Source: an uncultured Ectothiorhodospiraceae bacterium
Lineage (GTDB): Bacteria; Pseudomonadota; Gammaproteobacteria; S012-40
DNA: 55,914 nucleotides
Direction: 5' to 3'
NCBI GenBank assembly: GCA_945787715.1
Contig: CALZJE010000014.1
Coordinates: 1-55,914 of the forward strand
Of the stretch, positions 47,746 through 55,914 are shown in pieces. Each line of letters begins with the position of its first letter. The first letter of the stretch is position 1. Below the pieces are notes generated by a model. The model did not search any database, had not been told where the DNA came from, and saw nothing but the letters and a program-made list of their open reading frames with translations. Made by a program: the position numbers and the translations under genes.

Positions 47746-48387
47746 ATGTCTCGATTACTCTCACCCATCGATCAGCTCATTGCTAATTTTGACCAAGGTA
47801 TGCGTACCGTATTTGGCAAACCAGAAATCACAGAAAGACCCGACCCCGCCATCAGTACTGATGAAGGCGAGATGACTGATGCAGAGAAAAAACTCTCATC
47901 CAGGCTCATGCGCATCAACCACGCAGGTGAAGTTGCTGCGCAGGCCTTATATCAAGGCCAAGCGCTAACAGCTCGCAACCAGGACGTTAAGCAGCAGATG
48001 GAGCGCTCTGCTCAAGAAGAATACGACCACCTTGACTGGTGTGAAAAACGAGTGAAAGCATTAGATAGCCACACCAGCTATTTAAATCCTTTGGTATATA
48101 CAGGCTCATTAACCATTGGCGCTTTGGCTGGCGCTATTGGCGATAAATGGAGCTTGGGATTTGTTGTAGAAACAGAAAAGCAAGTTGGTAGGCATTTGGA
48201 AGAACATCTTGATCGATTACCTAAAAACGATCACAAAAGCCGCGCAGTTTTAGAGCAAATGGATATTGATGAAGCTCATCATGCAGATGTAGCTAAACAA
48301 GCAGGGGCGGCTGATTTGCCGCCACCGGTGAAACTCGCTATGAAACTCACATCAAAACTGATGACTAAAAGCGTCTACTGGGTGTAG
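47746..48387 (+). CDS. coq7: 2-polyprenyl-3-methyl-6-methoxy-1,4-benzoquinone hydroxylase (Coq7)
   Basis: The 213-residue di-iron hydroxylase catalyses the last hydroxylation of ubiquinone synthesis. Iron ligands are visible in MRINHAGEVAAQALYQGQ, EEYDHLDWCEKR and MDIDEAHHADVAKQAG. The ATG at 47746 gives the family's N-terminus MSRLLSPIDQLIANFDQG; the longer frame from 47629 runs inside the Fe-S gene. In Pseudomonas coq7 also adjoins speD. Confidence 0.96.
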   Translation: MSRLLSPIDQLIANFDQGMRTVFGKPEITERPDPAISTDEGEMTDAEKKLSSRLMRINHAGEVAAQALYQGQALTARNQDVKQQMERSAQEEYDHLDWCEKRVKALDSHTSYLNPLVYTGSLTIGALAGAIGDKWSLGFVVETEKQVGRHLEEHLDRLPKNDHKSRAVLEQMDIDEAHHADVAKQAGAADLPPPVKLAMKLTSKLMTKSVYWV

Positions 48388-48395
48388 GCGATTTT

Positions 48396-49208
48396 TCAAG
48401 CAATAGAGACATTACGGCCCACGTAAATCTCTTGCATCTCATGCTTCAATTTTTTACGAATTAACTCAACTTCTTCAGATGACAAATCATCTTCTGAAAT
48501 GTTGAATAGATAGTTATTTAAGTCAAAATCACTCAATAACATTTTTGTGTGGAATATGTTTTCTTGATAAATATTCACATCAATCATCTGATATCGGTTT
48601 CGAGTATCTTCAGACAAAAAGTTTTGAATTGAGTTAATCTCATGATCTATATAATGTTTTTTACCAGAAACATCTCGTGTAAAACCACGCACCCGATAAT
48701 CCAGAATGACAATATCCGAATCAAAACTGTGAATGAGATAGTTCAATGCACGCAGTGGTGAAATTCGCCCACAAGTAGAAACATCGATATCCGCTCGAAA
48801 GGTGCTAATTCCGTCATGAGGATGACTCTCAGGATAGGTATGGACCGTGATATGACTTTTATCGAGATGGCCTACTATTGTATCAGGTAATGGACCTGGT
48901 TCTTCCTGCGTGTTTTCATCGATTACCTTCTGAGGAATCACAGGTTCTTCAGAGATCAGCATGGTCACGCTAGCACCTTCAGGATCATAATCCTGATGTG
49001 CGATATTCAGTATATTTGCACCAATAATCGATGCAACTTCCTGTAAAATATTCGTCAAACGCTCAGCATTATATTCTTCATCGATATAAGCGAGATATTC
49101 TTTCTGCTGCTTTTCTGAACGTGTATAAGCGATATCATAAATATTAAAGCTCAAAGACTTCGTCAGATTATTAAAACCATGTAACTGCAATTTGGAATGA
49201 TCAGGCAT
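48396..49208 (-). CDS. speD: S-adenosylmethionine decarboxylase proenzyme
   Basis: The 270-residue proenzyme belongs to the long bacterial SpeD type. The self-cleavage site is K117-S118 in [19 protein letters not shown]118 would become the pyruvoyl cofactor. [20 protein letters not shown] and [19 protein letters not shown] are conserved. It supplies decarboxylated SAM for spermidine. It converges on coq7 with an 8-bp gap and lies downstream of the VOC gene by 29 bp. Confidence 0.97.
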   Translation of the reverse strand: MPDHSKLQLHGFNNLTKSLSFNIYDIAYTRSEKQQKEYLAYIDEEYNAERLTNILQEVASIIGANILNIAHQDYDPEGASVTMLISEEPVIPQKVIDENTQEEPGPLPDTIVGHLDKSHITVHTYPESHPHDGISTFRADIDVSTCGRISPLRALNYLIHSFDSDIVILDYRVRGFTRDVSGKKHYIDHEINSIQNFLSEDTRNRYQMIDVNIYQENIFHTKMLLSDFDLNNYLFNISEDDLSSEEVELIRKKLKHEMQEIYVGRNVSIA

Positions 49209-49237
49209 CCACTCTACCTTCCATACTTAATCAGGAT

Positions 49238-49633
49238 TTAACTAATCGGGGGATGATAAATTACTTGAACTACAACACCATCCGGGTCGTAGCAATAAAA
49301 GCTTCGAGCACCATCTCTGTGCGTCCTAGGTTCGTTACGAATTTTCACATCATTTTCTTTTAAAAATTCAAACCATTCATCCACTTGTTCAGGCGTTTTG
49401 ATAATAAATCCTATATGGTCAAGTTTTTGGAAGGCATCAATAGCTACAGATTCTTGTGTTCGGTGCAAAGCAAGATTATCGTTGCCACCACACAAATAGA
49501 CATTATCAGAATCCGGTCGCCATTCGACCTTCATCCCCATAAGATCTACATAAAACGTTTCACACGCTTCAAAGTTTTTTACAAACAAAGCGACGTGCCT
49601 CATTCCTTCCGTTGGTGCAGGGCGTTTTAACAT
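49238..49633 (-). CDS. VOC (glyoxalase/dioxygenase) family protein
   Basis: The 131-residue protein has the vicinal oxygen chelate fold: MRHVALFVKNFEACETFYVDLMGMKVEWR (first beta-alpha-beta unit), LDHIGFIIKTPEQVDEW, and a C-terminal FYCYDPDGVVVQVIYHP with the metal-ligand Glu position replaced by Gln. Substrate unknown; the protein could bind metal through H12 and H75-like residues. It follows the OsmC gene by 3 bp, so the two are co-transcribed. Confidence 0.82.
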   Translation of the reverse strand: MLKRPAPTEGMRHVALFVKNFEACETFYVDLMGMKVEWRPDSDNVYLCGGNDNLALHRTQESVAIDAFQKLDHIGFIIKTPEQVDEWFEFLKENDVKIRNEPRTHRDGARSFYCYDPDGVVVQVIYHPPIS

Positions 49634-49636
49634 GAT

Positions 49637-50059
49637 TTATTCTACTATTTTAATTTCAAATGAGTGGGTAATTTCTACAGAATGAGCCAACATAATTGAG
49701 GCAGAGCAATATTTTTCTGCGGACAAGCTCACAGCACGTGATACTTGCGCGTCTTTCAAAGACTCTTTCCCGGTTACAATAAAATGCATATTAATTTTGG
49801 TAAAAACCTTAGGAACAGTTTCCGCACGTTCTGCACTCAAATTCACTTCACAATCAACAATAGGTTGACGTGCTTTTTTCAAAATGTGAACTACGTCGTA
49901 TGTTGAACAACCGCCAACACCAAGTAACAACATTTCCATTGGACGAACGCCTAAGTTTCTCCCTCCGCCTTCAGGAGGCCCATCTAAAACAATAGCATGG
50001 CCACTTCCTGACTCCGCTAAAAACATCGCATTTTCGACCCACTTTACCCGGCCTTGCAT
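49637..50059 (-). CDS. OsmC/YhfA family protein
   Basis: I start at the ATG at 50059 (GGAG eight bases upstream), giving MQGRVKWVENAMFLAESGSG and 140 residues. RPMEMLLLGVGGCSTYDVVHILKK contains the conserved OsmC cysteine. The YhfA subgroup lies next to crp in E. coli and Pseudomonas, exactly as here. OsmC proteins often reduce organic peroxides, but for YhfA the activity is not established. The frame's extension to 50104 lacks an SD and enters the palindrome region. Confidence 0.9.
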   Translation of the reverse strand: MQGRVKWVENAMFLAESGSGHAIVLDGPPEGGGRNLGVRPMEMLLLGVGGCSTYDVVHILKKARQPIVDCEVNLSAERAETVPKVFTKINMHFIVTGKESLKDAQVSRAVSLSAEKYCSASIMLAHSVEITHSFEIKIVE

Positions 50060-50106
50060 AATTAAACTCCAATCGTTAAAGGCCGACATAATAGCATATA
50101 GCAACT

Positions 50107-50171
50107 CTAGCCTGCATTTCTCAACAGCTTCACAAATGCATGCTTGCGAACTGCTGAGAAATGCAAGCTAG
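50107..50171. repeat. Inverted repeat in the OsmC-crp divergent promoter region
   Basis: CTAGCCTGCATTTCTCAACA (from 50107) mirrors TGCTGAGAAATGCAAGCTAG (to 50171) with two mismatches around a 23-base loop that itself holds ATGCAT and half a CRP-type site (TCACA). It occupies most of the space between the two divergent start codons. Confidence 0.65.
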
Positions 50172-50193
50172 CTAATTTATAAAAGGATATGAA

Positions 50194-50865
50194 ATGTCAC
50201 TTCAATCAGCGCTTCAGATAACAGAAACATCGAAAGACAAAACCTATAGTCTCAATGAAGACGCTTTGGAGAAGTTTCTCAGCTATAGCCATAAACGTCG
50301 TTATCCAACAAAATCACTCATCATATATGCTGGTGATGCACCCGACGCTTTGTACTACATTAGCGAAGGATCAGTTGCAGTTCTTATGAACGATGATGAC
50401 GGGCACGAAATTGTACTCGCATATCTCAATCAAGGCGATTTTTTTGGAGAGATGGGCCTATTCGATCACGGTTCAGGGCGAAGCGCTTGGGTAAAAGCCA
50501 GAACAGAATGCACACTAGCAGAAATTAGCTACAGCAAATTCCGCCAACTCACTCAGGCTGAACCAGATTTAATGTATGCCGTTGCTAGCCAAATGGCGGC
50601 TCGTCTGCGAAAGACTAGTCGCAAAGTAGGAGACCTTGCCTTCATGGATGTTACTGGCCGAATCGCCAGAACATTACTTGATTTAGCGAAAGAGCCCGAT
50701 GCAATCACTCATCCTGACGGTATGCAAATTCGCATCACCCGCCAGGAGTTAGGAAAAATTGTCGGCTGCTCACGTGAAATGGCCGGCCGAGTGATTAAGG
50801 AACTGGAAGAGCGCGGGCTTATCTCGGCAGCAGGCAAAGCTATTGTCGTCTTTGGTACTCGTTAA
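50194..50865 (+). CDS. crp: cAMP-binding global regulator Crp/Vfr
   Basis: The 223-residue protein has the cyclic-nucleotide pocket with [22 protein letters not shown] (Glu and Arg ligands of cAMP) and a C-terminal helix-turn-helix [24 protein letters not shown] with the RxxxR recognition pattern of E. coli CRP, ending IVVFGTR. Neighbourhood (trpC on one side, OsmC on the other) equals Pseudomonas vfr. AAAGGATATGAA precedes the ATG. Confidence 0.96.
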   Translation: MSLQSALQITETSKDKTYSLNEDALEKFLSYSHKRRYPTKSLIIYAGDAPDALYYISEGSVAVLMNDDDGHEIVLAYLNQGDFFGEMGLFDHGSGRSAWVKARTECTLAEISYSKFRQLTQAEPDLMYAVASQMAARLRKTSRKVGDLAFMDVTGRIARTLLDLAKEPDAITHPDGMQIRITRQELGKIVGCSREMAGRVIKELEERGLISAAGKAIVVFGTR

Positions 50866-51668
50866 GTAAAAAGCTTTGCCAATTCAGCGCCTGGATCATC
50901 AACACGCATAAATGCTTCACCAACAAGAAACGCATTAACATTATTATCTCGCATTTTTTGAACATCAGCAGCGGAATGGATGCCGCTCTCCGTTACCACA
51001 ATTCTGTCGTCCGGAATTTTTTCTAATAAATCGATTGTAGTATCAAGGCTTGTCTCAAAGGTACGCAAATTTCGATTATTAATACCGATTAATCGTGTGT
51101 TGAGCGGTAATGCGCGTCCTAGCTCTTCTGCATCATGAACCTCGATTAAAATATCCAATCCTAAAGACTCTGCCAGTCTTGCTAAATCAGCCATTTGCTT
51201 ATCTTCTAAAGCCGCAACAATCAGCAAAATACAGTCGGCGCCCATTACTTTAGCTTCATACACCTGATAGGGGTCAATGATGAAGTCTTTACGTATAACA
51301 GGAAGATTGCAGACTTCGCGCGCTTGAATCAAATAAGCCTCAGAACCCTGAAAATAGTCTTCATCAGTGAGTACCGACAAACAAGCTGCACCTGATGCAG
51401 CATAAGATTTAGCAATACTGGCAGGATCAAAATCTTCGCGAATCACGCCTTTACTTGGCGATGCTTTTTTAATTTCAGCAATCACGGCAGAGCGGCCTTG
51501 CTTAATCGCATCATCAATGGCGCTGACAAACCCTCTCGCAGCAGCAATGCTTTGCGCTTTATCTTTCAGCTCATCTAAACTGATTTTTTTAGATCGCTGT
51601 TCATTTTCCTCAACTTTGCGCTGAAGGATTTTTTTTAAAATATCTGGCGTACTGCCCATTAAGAACAC
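50862..51668 (-). CDS. trpC: Indole-3-glycerol phosphate synthase
   Basis: The 268-residue TIM barrel has [25 protein letters not shown] (catalytic Lys), [45 protein letters not shown] and [13 protein letters not shown]. It is not fused to TrpF, as in Pseudomonas. Its TAA stop shares the TTAA at 50862-50865 with the TAA of the convergent crp gene. Confidence 0.97.
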   Translation of the reverse strand: MFLMGSTPDILKKILQRKVEENEQRSKKISLDELKDKAQSIAAARGFVSAIDDAIKQGRSAVIAEIKKASPSKGVIREDFDPASIAKSYAASGAACLSVLTDEDYFQGSEAYLIQAREVCNLPVIRKDFIIDPYQVYEAKVMGADCILLIVAALEDKQMADLARLAESLGLDILIEVHDAEELGRALPLNTRLIGINNRNLRTFETSLDTTIDLLEKIPDDRIVVTESGIHSAADVQKMRDNNVNAFLVGEAFMRVDDPGAELAKLFT

Positions 51669-51685
51669 CCCATTAAAACACCCTA

Positions 51686-52702
51686 CTAGAAACTTTGTGA
51701 ATATTTAACCAAGCTAGCAAACTTAGCTTTCGCTGCCCCGTTTTCGATAACTTCTTTGGCTTTATTGATACCTGCATCAAGAGACTCAGCAATCCCGGAA
51801 GTATAAATTGCTGCGCCGGCATTTAATAAAACGATATCTCTAGCCGCACCGGGCTGATTATCTAAAATATCATTAATAACAGCCAAACTTTGCTCAGCAC
51901 CATCCACAGCAAGTGAAGCTACATCACCTTTTTGCAAACCAAACTGCTCAGGTTCAACACGATAATTGGTAATTTGACCATCTTTCAATTCAGCAACATT
52001 GGTTGCACTACCAATGCTGATCTCATCCATACCATCATCGGCGTGGACGATCATCACATGCTCACTGCCCAAGCGTTGTAATACATTGGCGAGCGGTTCA
52101 ACCCAAGCCTTATCAAATACACCGATAACTTGATTAGGTGCACCTGCAGGATTTGTTAGCGGCCCAAGCACATTGAAAATAGTACGCACTCCCATTTCAC
52201 GCCGTGGACCTATCGCATGCTTCATGGCTCCATGATGTTTTGGGGCAAACATAAAACCTACACCGATTTCATCAACACACTTAGCAACTTGCGAAGCATT
52301 TAGCTCTAGATTTACACCAGCAGCTTCCAGAACATCAGCACTACCCGATTTGCTGGAAATTGAGCGATTACCATGTTTTGCTACTTTTGCACCGGCAGCG
52401 GCGGCGACCATTGCACAACAGGTGGAAACATTAAAAGTATTTGCACCATCACCACCGGTGCCACAAGTATCAACCAAATTTGGACCGGAAACCTCGACCT
52501 TTTCTGCCAGAAACCGCATAACTTTGGCCGCTGCTGTAATCTCGTCAATCGTTTCACCTTTCATTCGCAAGCCAATAAGAAAACCACCAATTTGGGCTTG
52601 AGTGGCCTCACCAGTCATGATCAAACGCATGACTTCTGTCATCTCATCTTCAGTGAGATCGCGTTTTTCGGTTACTGCGCGAATAGCTTGTTGTAAATTC
52701 AT
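51686..52702 (-). CDS. trpD: Anthranilate phosphoribosyltransferase
   Basis: The 338-residue enzyme shows [38 protein letters not shown], the PRPP-binding CGTGGD region, and [26 protein letters not shown]. The gene overlaps trpG by 4 bp (ATGA), is 17 bp from trpC, and is not fused to trpG. Confidence 0.98.
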   Translation of the reverse strand: MNLQQAIRAVTEKRDLTEDEMTEVMRLIMTGEATQAQIGGFLIGLRMKGETIDEITAAAKVMRFLAEKVEVSGPNLVDTCGTGGDGANTFNVSTCCAMVAAAAGAKVAKHGNRSISSKSGSADVLEAAGVNLELNASQVAKCVDEIGVGFMFAPKHHGAMKHAIGPRREMGVRTIFNVLGPLTNPAGAPNQVIGVFDKAWVEPLANVLQRLGSEHVMIVHADDGMDEISIGSATNVAELKDGQITNYRVEPEQFGLQKGDVASLAVDGAEQSLAVINDILDNQPGAARDIVLLNAGAAIYTSGIAESLDAGINKAKEVIENGAAKAKFASLVKYSQSF

Positions 52703-53301
52703 GGTTTACTTGGTTCCTTCAATGACATCTGCAAAAAATTTTGTAATAAATCGTGGCCATATTCTGAAAGGATTGACTCTGGGTGAAATTGCACACCTTC
52801 AATCGGCAATGTTTTATGACGCACCCCCATTATTTCATCGATTTGGCCATCTTCAGTTTCTGTCCATGATGTAATTTCCAGGCAATCAGGTAGCGTCTCT
52901 TTATTGATGACTAATGAATGATAGCGTGTCGCTTCAAACGGATTACCGAGTCCATGAAAAACACCTTTGTTATTGTGGTGCATGAGAGATGTTTTTCCAT
53001 GCATGATCTGTTTTGCATGAATAATGTCACCACCAAATGCCTGCCCTATACTCTGGTGCCCAAGACAAACACCAAGAATAGGTACGACACCGGCAAAATG
53101 TTTGATGGTTTCAATAGATACACCAGCTTCGTTTGGTGTGCATGGTCCAGGCGAAATCATGATACGTTCTGGATTTAGACCAATCATCTCATCGAGCGTT
53201 ATTTGATCGTTTCGATAAACAGCGACTTCCGCTCCCAATTCACCTAAATATTGCACAAGGTTATAGGTAAACGAATCATAATTATCGATCATTAACAGCA
53301 T
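52699..53301 (-). CDS. trpG: Anthranilate synthase component II (glutamine amidotransferase)
   Basis: The 200-residue class I amidotransferase begins [26 protein letters not shown] and has the nucleophile in [17 protein letters not shown] and the His-Glu pair in [10 protein letters not shown]. It delivers ammonia to TrpE (41387). It could also serve aminodeoxychorismate synthase as PabA, as some TrpG proteins do. Confidence 0.97.
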   Translation of the reverse strand: MLLMIDNYDSFTYNLVQYLGELGAEVAVYRNDQITLDEMIGLNPERIMISPGPCTPNEAGVSIETIKHFAGVVPILGVCLGHQSIGQAFGGDIIHAKQIMHGKTSLMHHNNKGVFHGLGNPFEATRYHSLVINKETLPDCLEITSWTETEDGQIDEIMGVRHKTLPIEGVQFHPESILSEYGHDLLQNFLQMSLKEPSKP

Positions 53302-53377
53302 TTAAGGCTACTCATTACGAAATAAAAGAGGGGAGTTTATCACTCAATTAGCAACAGGAAAAAGCAAAGAAGACAAA

Positions 53378-54451
53378 TTAGCCTGAGCCAACTCGGCTAT
53401 TTTTCTGGTAGGCTATTATATGATCAGCTGCTAAGCAGATACCGATAGATTCACCAATGGCGTGATTATGATGACTTGGCACTAGAGATAACATTTCCGC
53501 ACCACTTGGTAATTTCAACGTATAGAGAATTTGTGCTCCGCGAAATGCTTTGTCAGAGATAGTGGCTTGAAGTGGACTATCATCATCATGAATGATGTCA
53601 TCAGGGCGTAGCAAAACATCCACTTCTGCCCCGCTGTCTATCTGAGCGTCGAATTCACCTTCAATAACACCGAGTTCAATCTCTACACAACGCTCATTCA
53701 ACACTTTACCCGGTAGAAAAACACCTTCCCCAATAAAGTCAGCAATAAAATGGTTAACCGGTTTGTGATAAAGGTTATAAGCCGTATCCCATTGCTGAAT
53801 CAGCCCATGATTCATTACACCGATGTAGTCAGCAATCATAAAGGCTTCGTTTTGGTCATGAGTTACCATAATCGCAGTAGTATTTTCCTGTTTCAAAATA
53901 CTTCTCACATCCAAACAGAGTCGTTCTCTTAAAGAAACATCGAGGTTTGAAAATGGCTCATCGAGTAAAAGGAGTTTCGGCCGTGGCGCTAAAGCCCGGA
54001 CCAAAGCAACACGCTGCTGCTGACCGCCAGACAACTCATGTGGGTAGAGATGAGCAAAACTTTCCAGATTAACTAACTCTAACATTTCGGCTACTCGCGA
54101 TTTGCGCTCTGCACTTGTATAATTACGCAAACCAAATTCAATATTCTGCATCGCAGTTAGATGCGGAAAAAGCGCATAATCCTGAAACACCATACCTATC
54201 TGGCGCTTCTCAGCAGGCACATGTTTATTCCTGCCTGCGATAACATTTCCAGCCAACAAAATCTCACCCGACTGCAAGGATTCAAATCCTGCAATGCAGC
54301 GTAATGCAGTAGTTTTGCCACAACCCGATGGGCCTAACAAACAGCCAATGTTGCCGCGCGCCAATTGTAAACTCATTTCCCGAACAACAGTAGTATCGCC
54401 GTAACGCTGGGAAATGGTTTTTAATTCAAGCATGTAATCATCGTTCTGCAT
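53378..54451 (-). CDS. ABC transporter ATP-binding protein, Fe(3+)-type
   Basis: The 357-residue ATPase has Walker A GPSGCGKTT, Q-loop MVFQDYALFPHLTAMQN, signature LSGGQQQRVALVRAL, Walker B LLLLDEPFSNLD and the H-loop MVTHDQNEA, then a C-terminal TOBE-like domain (about 240-357). Layout and overlap (14 bp) with the two-domain permease at 54438 fit FbpC of ferric iron importers. A related substrate such as thiamine or 2-aminoethylphosphonate cannot be excluded. Confidence 0.88.
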   Translation of the reverse strand: MQNDDYMLELKTISQRYGDTTVVREMSLQLARGNIGCLLGPSGCGKTTALRCIAGFESLQSGEILLAGNVIAGRNKHVPAEKRQIGMVFQDYALFPHLTAMQNIEFGLRNYTSAERKSRVAEMLELVNLESFAHLYPHELSGGQQQRVALVRALAPRPKLLLLDEPFSNLDVSLRERLCLDVRSILKQENTTAIMVTHDQNEAFMIADYIGVMNHGLIQQWDTAYNLYHKPVNHFIADFIGEGVFLPGKVLNERCVEIELGVIEGEFDAQIDSGAEVDVLLRPDDIIHDDDSPLQATISDKAFRGAQILYTLKLPSGAEMLSLVPSHHNHAIGESIGICLAADHIIAYQKNSRVGSG

Positions 54452-55901
54452 GGCGATTCATCATTATTATAGGTATTAAGCCGGCGATGATAATTGACAC
54501 TGCCGGTAATGCAGCGCGTTCCCATTCACCTTCGGAAGTCATTTCAAATACTCGAACTGCCAGAGTATCCCAACCAAATGGGCGAGTCATTAATGTTATA
54601 GGCATCTCCTTCATGACATCGACAAAAACCAACGTCATGGCAGTAAATAATCCACCGCGCAATATGGGAAGATGTATTTTGCGCACCAAGGTTAGCCCAC
54701 TCGCTCCCAAGCTTCGTGCAGACTCATCAACAGATTGAGTTATGCGTTGCAAATTTCCGTCAATCGGGCTAAAGCCAGCTGCGAGAAAACGAACAGCCAG
54801 CGCCACTAGCATTGTAAACAAGGTACCTTGTAAAACCAATCCACCATCATAACCAAAATAATTGAGCGCATCCTGCAAATGGCCGTCAAGCCATGCAATA
54901 GGAATATAAGCACCTACCGCTAACACGGGGCCAGGCAAAGCATAACCAAGCGTAGAAATTCTTACCAGAGAGCGAGTTGTAAAATCAACATAATAACGAT
55001 TTGCTACTGCCAGGATAACTGCCGCCGAAACCACAATAATTGATGTCAGTGCGGCGAGCATCAAAGAGTGCCATAAAAATTCGAAATAACGCTGATCAAA
55101 GTCTTGAGCAATCACTTCACTCGCCCAAACAAACAGCTGTATCATCGGAATAATAAATGCGAAGAGAAGGACGCGTGATGCAGCCGGTAATGAAAACAGA
55201 CTAAACCAAGCTTTATAAATACCAGTGGTAAATGTATCGTAATTAAAGACAGAGACAGTGCCAAAATCCGCCAGTGTCTCCATAATCACAAGCATCAAAC
55301 CACCCACAATCCAAGGCCGAGCCATGGGCAGTGCAACTTTAAAAAAGCCTTGTGTTGAAGAGTAACCCATCGATTGGGCAGCTTCCAATGCACGTTTTCC
55401 TTGAGTCATAAAAGCATTACGGGCAATGAAATAGACATACGGATAGAAGGCTAAAACCATCACTACAATAACACCAGCACGAGAACGAACTTCAGGAAAA
55501 ACGATATCTATTCCAAGATCTCGAAAAAAGGTTTGAATAGGCCCGGTGAAATCAAAAATTCCAACAACAACAAATGCTGTTACATATGCCGGAACGGCTA
55601 GCGGAAGAAATAGAGCCCATGAAAATATTTTTCGTCCAGGGAATTCACAAACAGCGGTTAACCAGGCTAACGAAACCCCGAGGATAAGTGTTCCTGTTGT
55701 TGTTCCAAGAACTAACCAAAAGGTATTGATCAGCAAATCTGAGAGGAGATGCTCACTGAGATGATCCCAAACATCGGGGGCAGGTGTAAGCAGAGACCAA
55801 AGAATAACCAGTACAGGCATAAGAACAGCGAGAGCGATCAAAATCGCTGAAATTCGCCATCCCTGGGTAAACACTCTCGCGCTGCGAAGTAAAATACCCA
55901 T
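54438..55901 (-). CDS. ABC transporter permease, Fe(3+)-type (FbpB-like)
   Basis: The 487-residue protein has about 12 membrane segments in two BPD_transp_1 halves. EAA-like loops are at ALEAAQSMGYSSTQGFFKVALPMARPW (about 165-190) and ESARSLGASGLTLVRKIHLPILRGG (about 390-415). Fused two-domain permeases are typical of FbpB-type iron importers. The start at 55901 is only 13 bp from the window end, so a further upstream start cannot be excluded. The periplasmic binding protein would lie outside the window. Confidence 0.88.
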   Translation of the reverse strand: MGILLRSARVFTQGWRISAILIALAVLMPVLVILWSLLTPAPDVWDHLSEHLLSDLLINTFWLVLGTTTGTLILGVSLAWLTAVCEFPGRKIFSWALFLPLAVPAYVTAFVVVGIFDFTGPIQTFFRDLGIDIVFPEVRSRAGVIVVMVLAFYPYVYFIARNAFMTQGKRALEAAQSMGYSSTQGFFKVALPMARPWIVGGLMLVIMETLADFGTVSVFNYDTFTTGIYKAWFSLFSLPAASRVLLFAFIIPMIQLFVWASEVIAQDFDQRYFEFLWHSLMLAALTSIIVVSAAVILAVANRYYVDFTTRSLVRISTLGYALPGPVLAVGAYIPIAWLDGHLQDALNYFGYDGGLVLQGTLFTMLVALAVRFLAAGFSPIDGNLQRITQSVDESARSLGASGLTLVRKIHLPILRGGLFTAMTLVFVDVMKEMPITLMTRPFGWDTLAVRVFEMTSEGEWERAALPAVSIIIAGLIPIIMMNRHAER

Positions 55902-55914
55902 TATTTGAAACCAT

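Overview
The window is a 56-kb piece of a gammaproteobacterial chromosome, almost all of it housekeeping genes. The blocks yicC...rph, gmk-rpoZ-spoT-ridA, trpG-trpD-trpC / crp(vfr) / OsmC / speD / coq7, gph-trpE and proA-nadD-rsfS-rlmH match the order I know from Pseudomonas. The DNA is clearly more AT-rich than Pseudomonas. Together this suggests a relative in the Cellvibrionales/Pseudomonadales group, probably aquatic. That assignment is inference from gene order and base composition, not from a database search.

Layout. 1-36 is the GGM tail of groEL. 0.3-9.1 kb holds hemW, a small barrel protein with yicC, an orphan Ser/Thr kinase, rph-rdgB-gmk-rpoZ, then spoT-ridA. 9.3-17.8 kb holds a patatin lipase, a possible small RNA, tex, two small proteins, a MoeA-like protein, rsmJ, a secreted YqgE-like protein and a Nudix hydrolase. 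17.9-27.9 kb is the minus-strand block maf-rng-yhdP-nitrilase-tldD-pmbA. 28.2-31.0 kb has two divergent porin-like genes. 31.1-40.5 kb is the cell-division/envelope block leuS-lptE ... holA-proA-nadD-rsfS-rlmH, split by a chemoreceptor and a small barrel protein. 40.6-45.8 kb has a YbeL-like zinc-ribbon protein, gph-trpE, a porin and rplM-rpsI. 46.1-48.4 kb has a ferredoxin, a GlcF-like Fe-S protein and coq7. 48.4-55.9 kb has speD, VOC, OsmC, crp, trpGDC and an Fe3+-type ABC transporter (fbpBC).

No rRNA, tRNA, CRISPR array, prophage or transposase gene was recognised. The unusual content is between the genes. At least three families of short palindromic repeats (51-236 bp, MITE-like) are present, each in two or three copies, plus several single long inverted repeats. 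Families 1 and 2 repeatedly sit exactly on the stop codons of neighbouring genes (rsmJ, nadD, yjfB-like, nudix, pmbA), so the repeat terminus itself supplies TAG or TAA. Family 3 ends 3 bp before the start codon of maf and has an internally deleted copy in the rph leader, apparently formed between GCGA microhomologies. A CAA-rich, terminator-ended segment at about 10.55-10.71 kb resembles Hfq/Crc-titrating RNAs of the CrcZ type.

Functional themes: nucleotide hygiene (RdgB, Maf, Nudix), stringent response (SpoT, RpoZ), RNA processing (RNase PH, YicC, RNase G, Tex), outer-membrane assembly (LptE, YhdP, several barrels), tryptophan synthesis split over two operons, and global regulation by Crp/Vfr.
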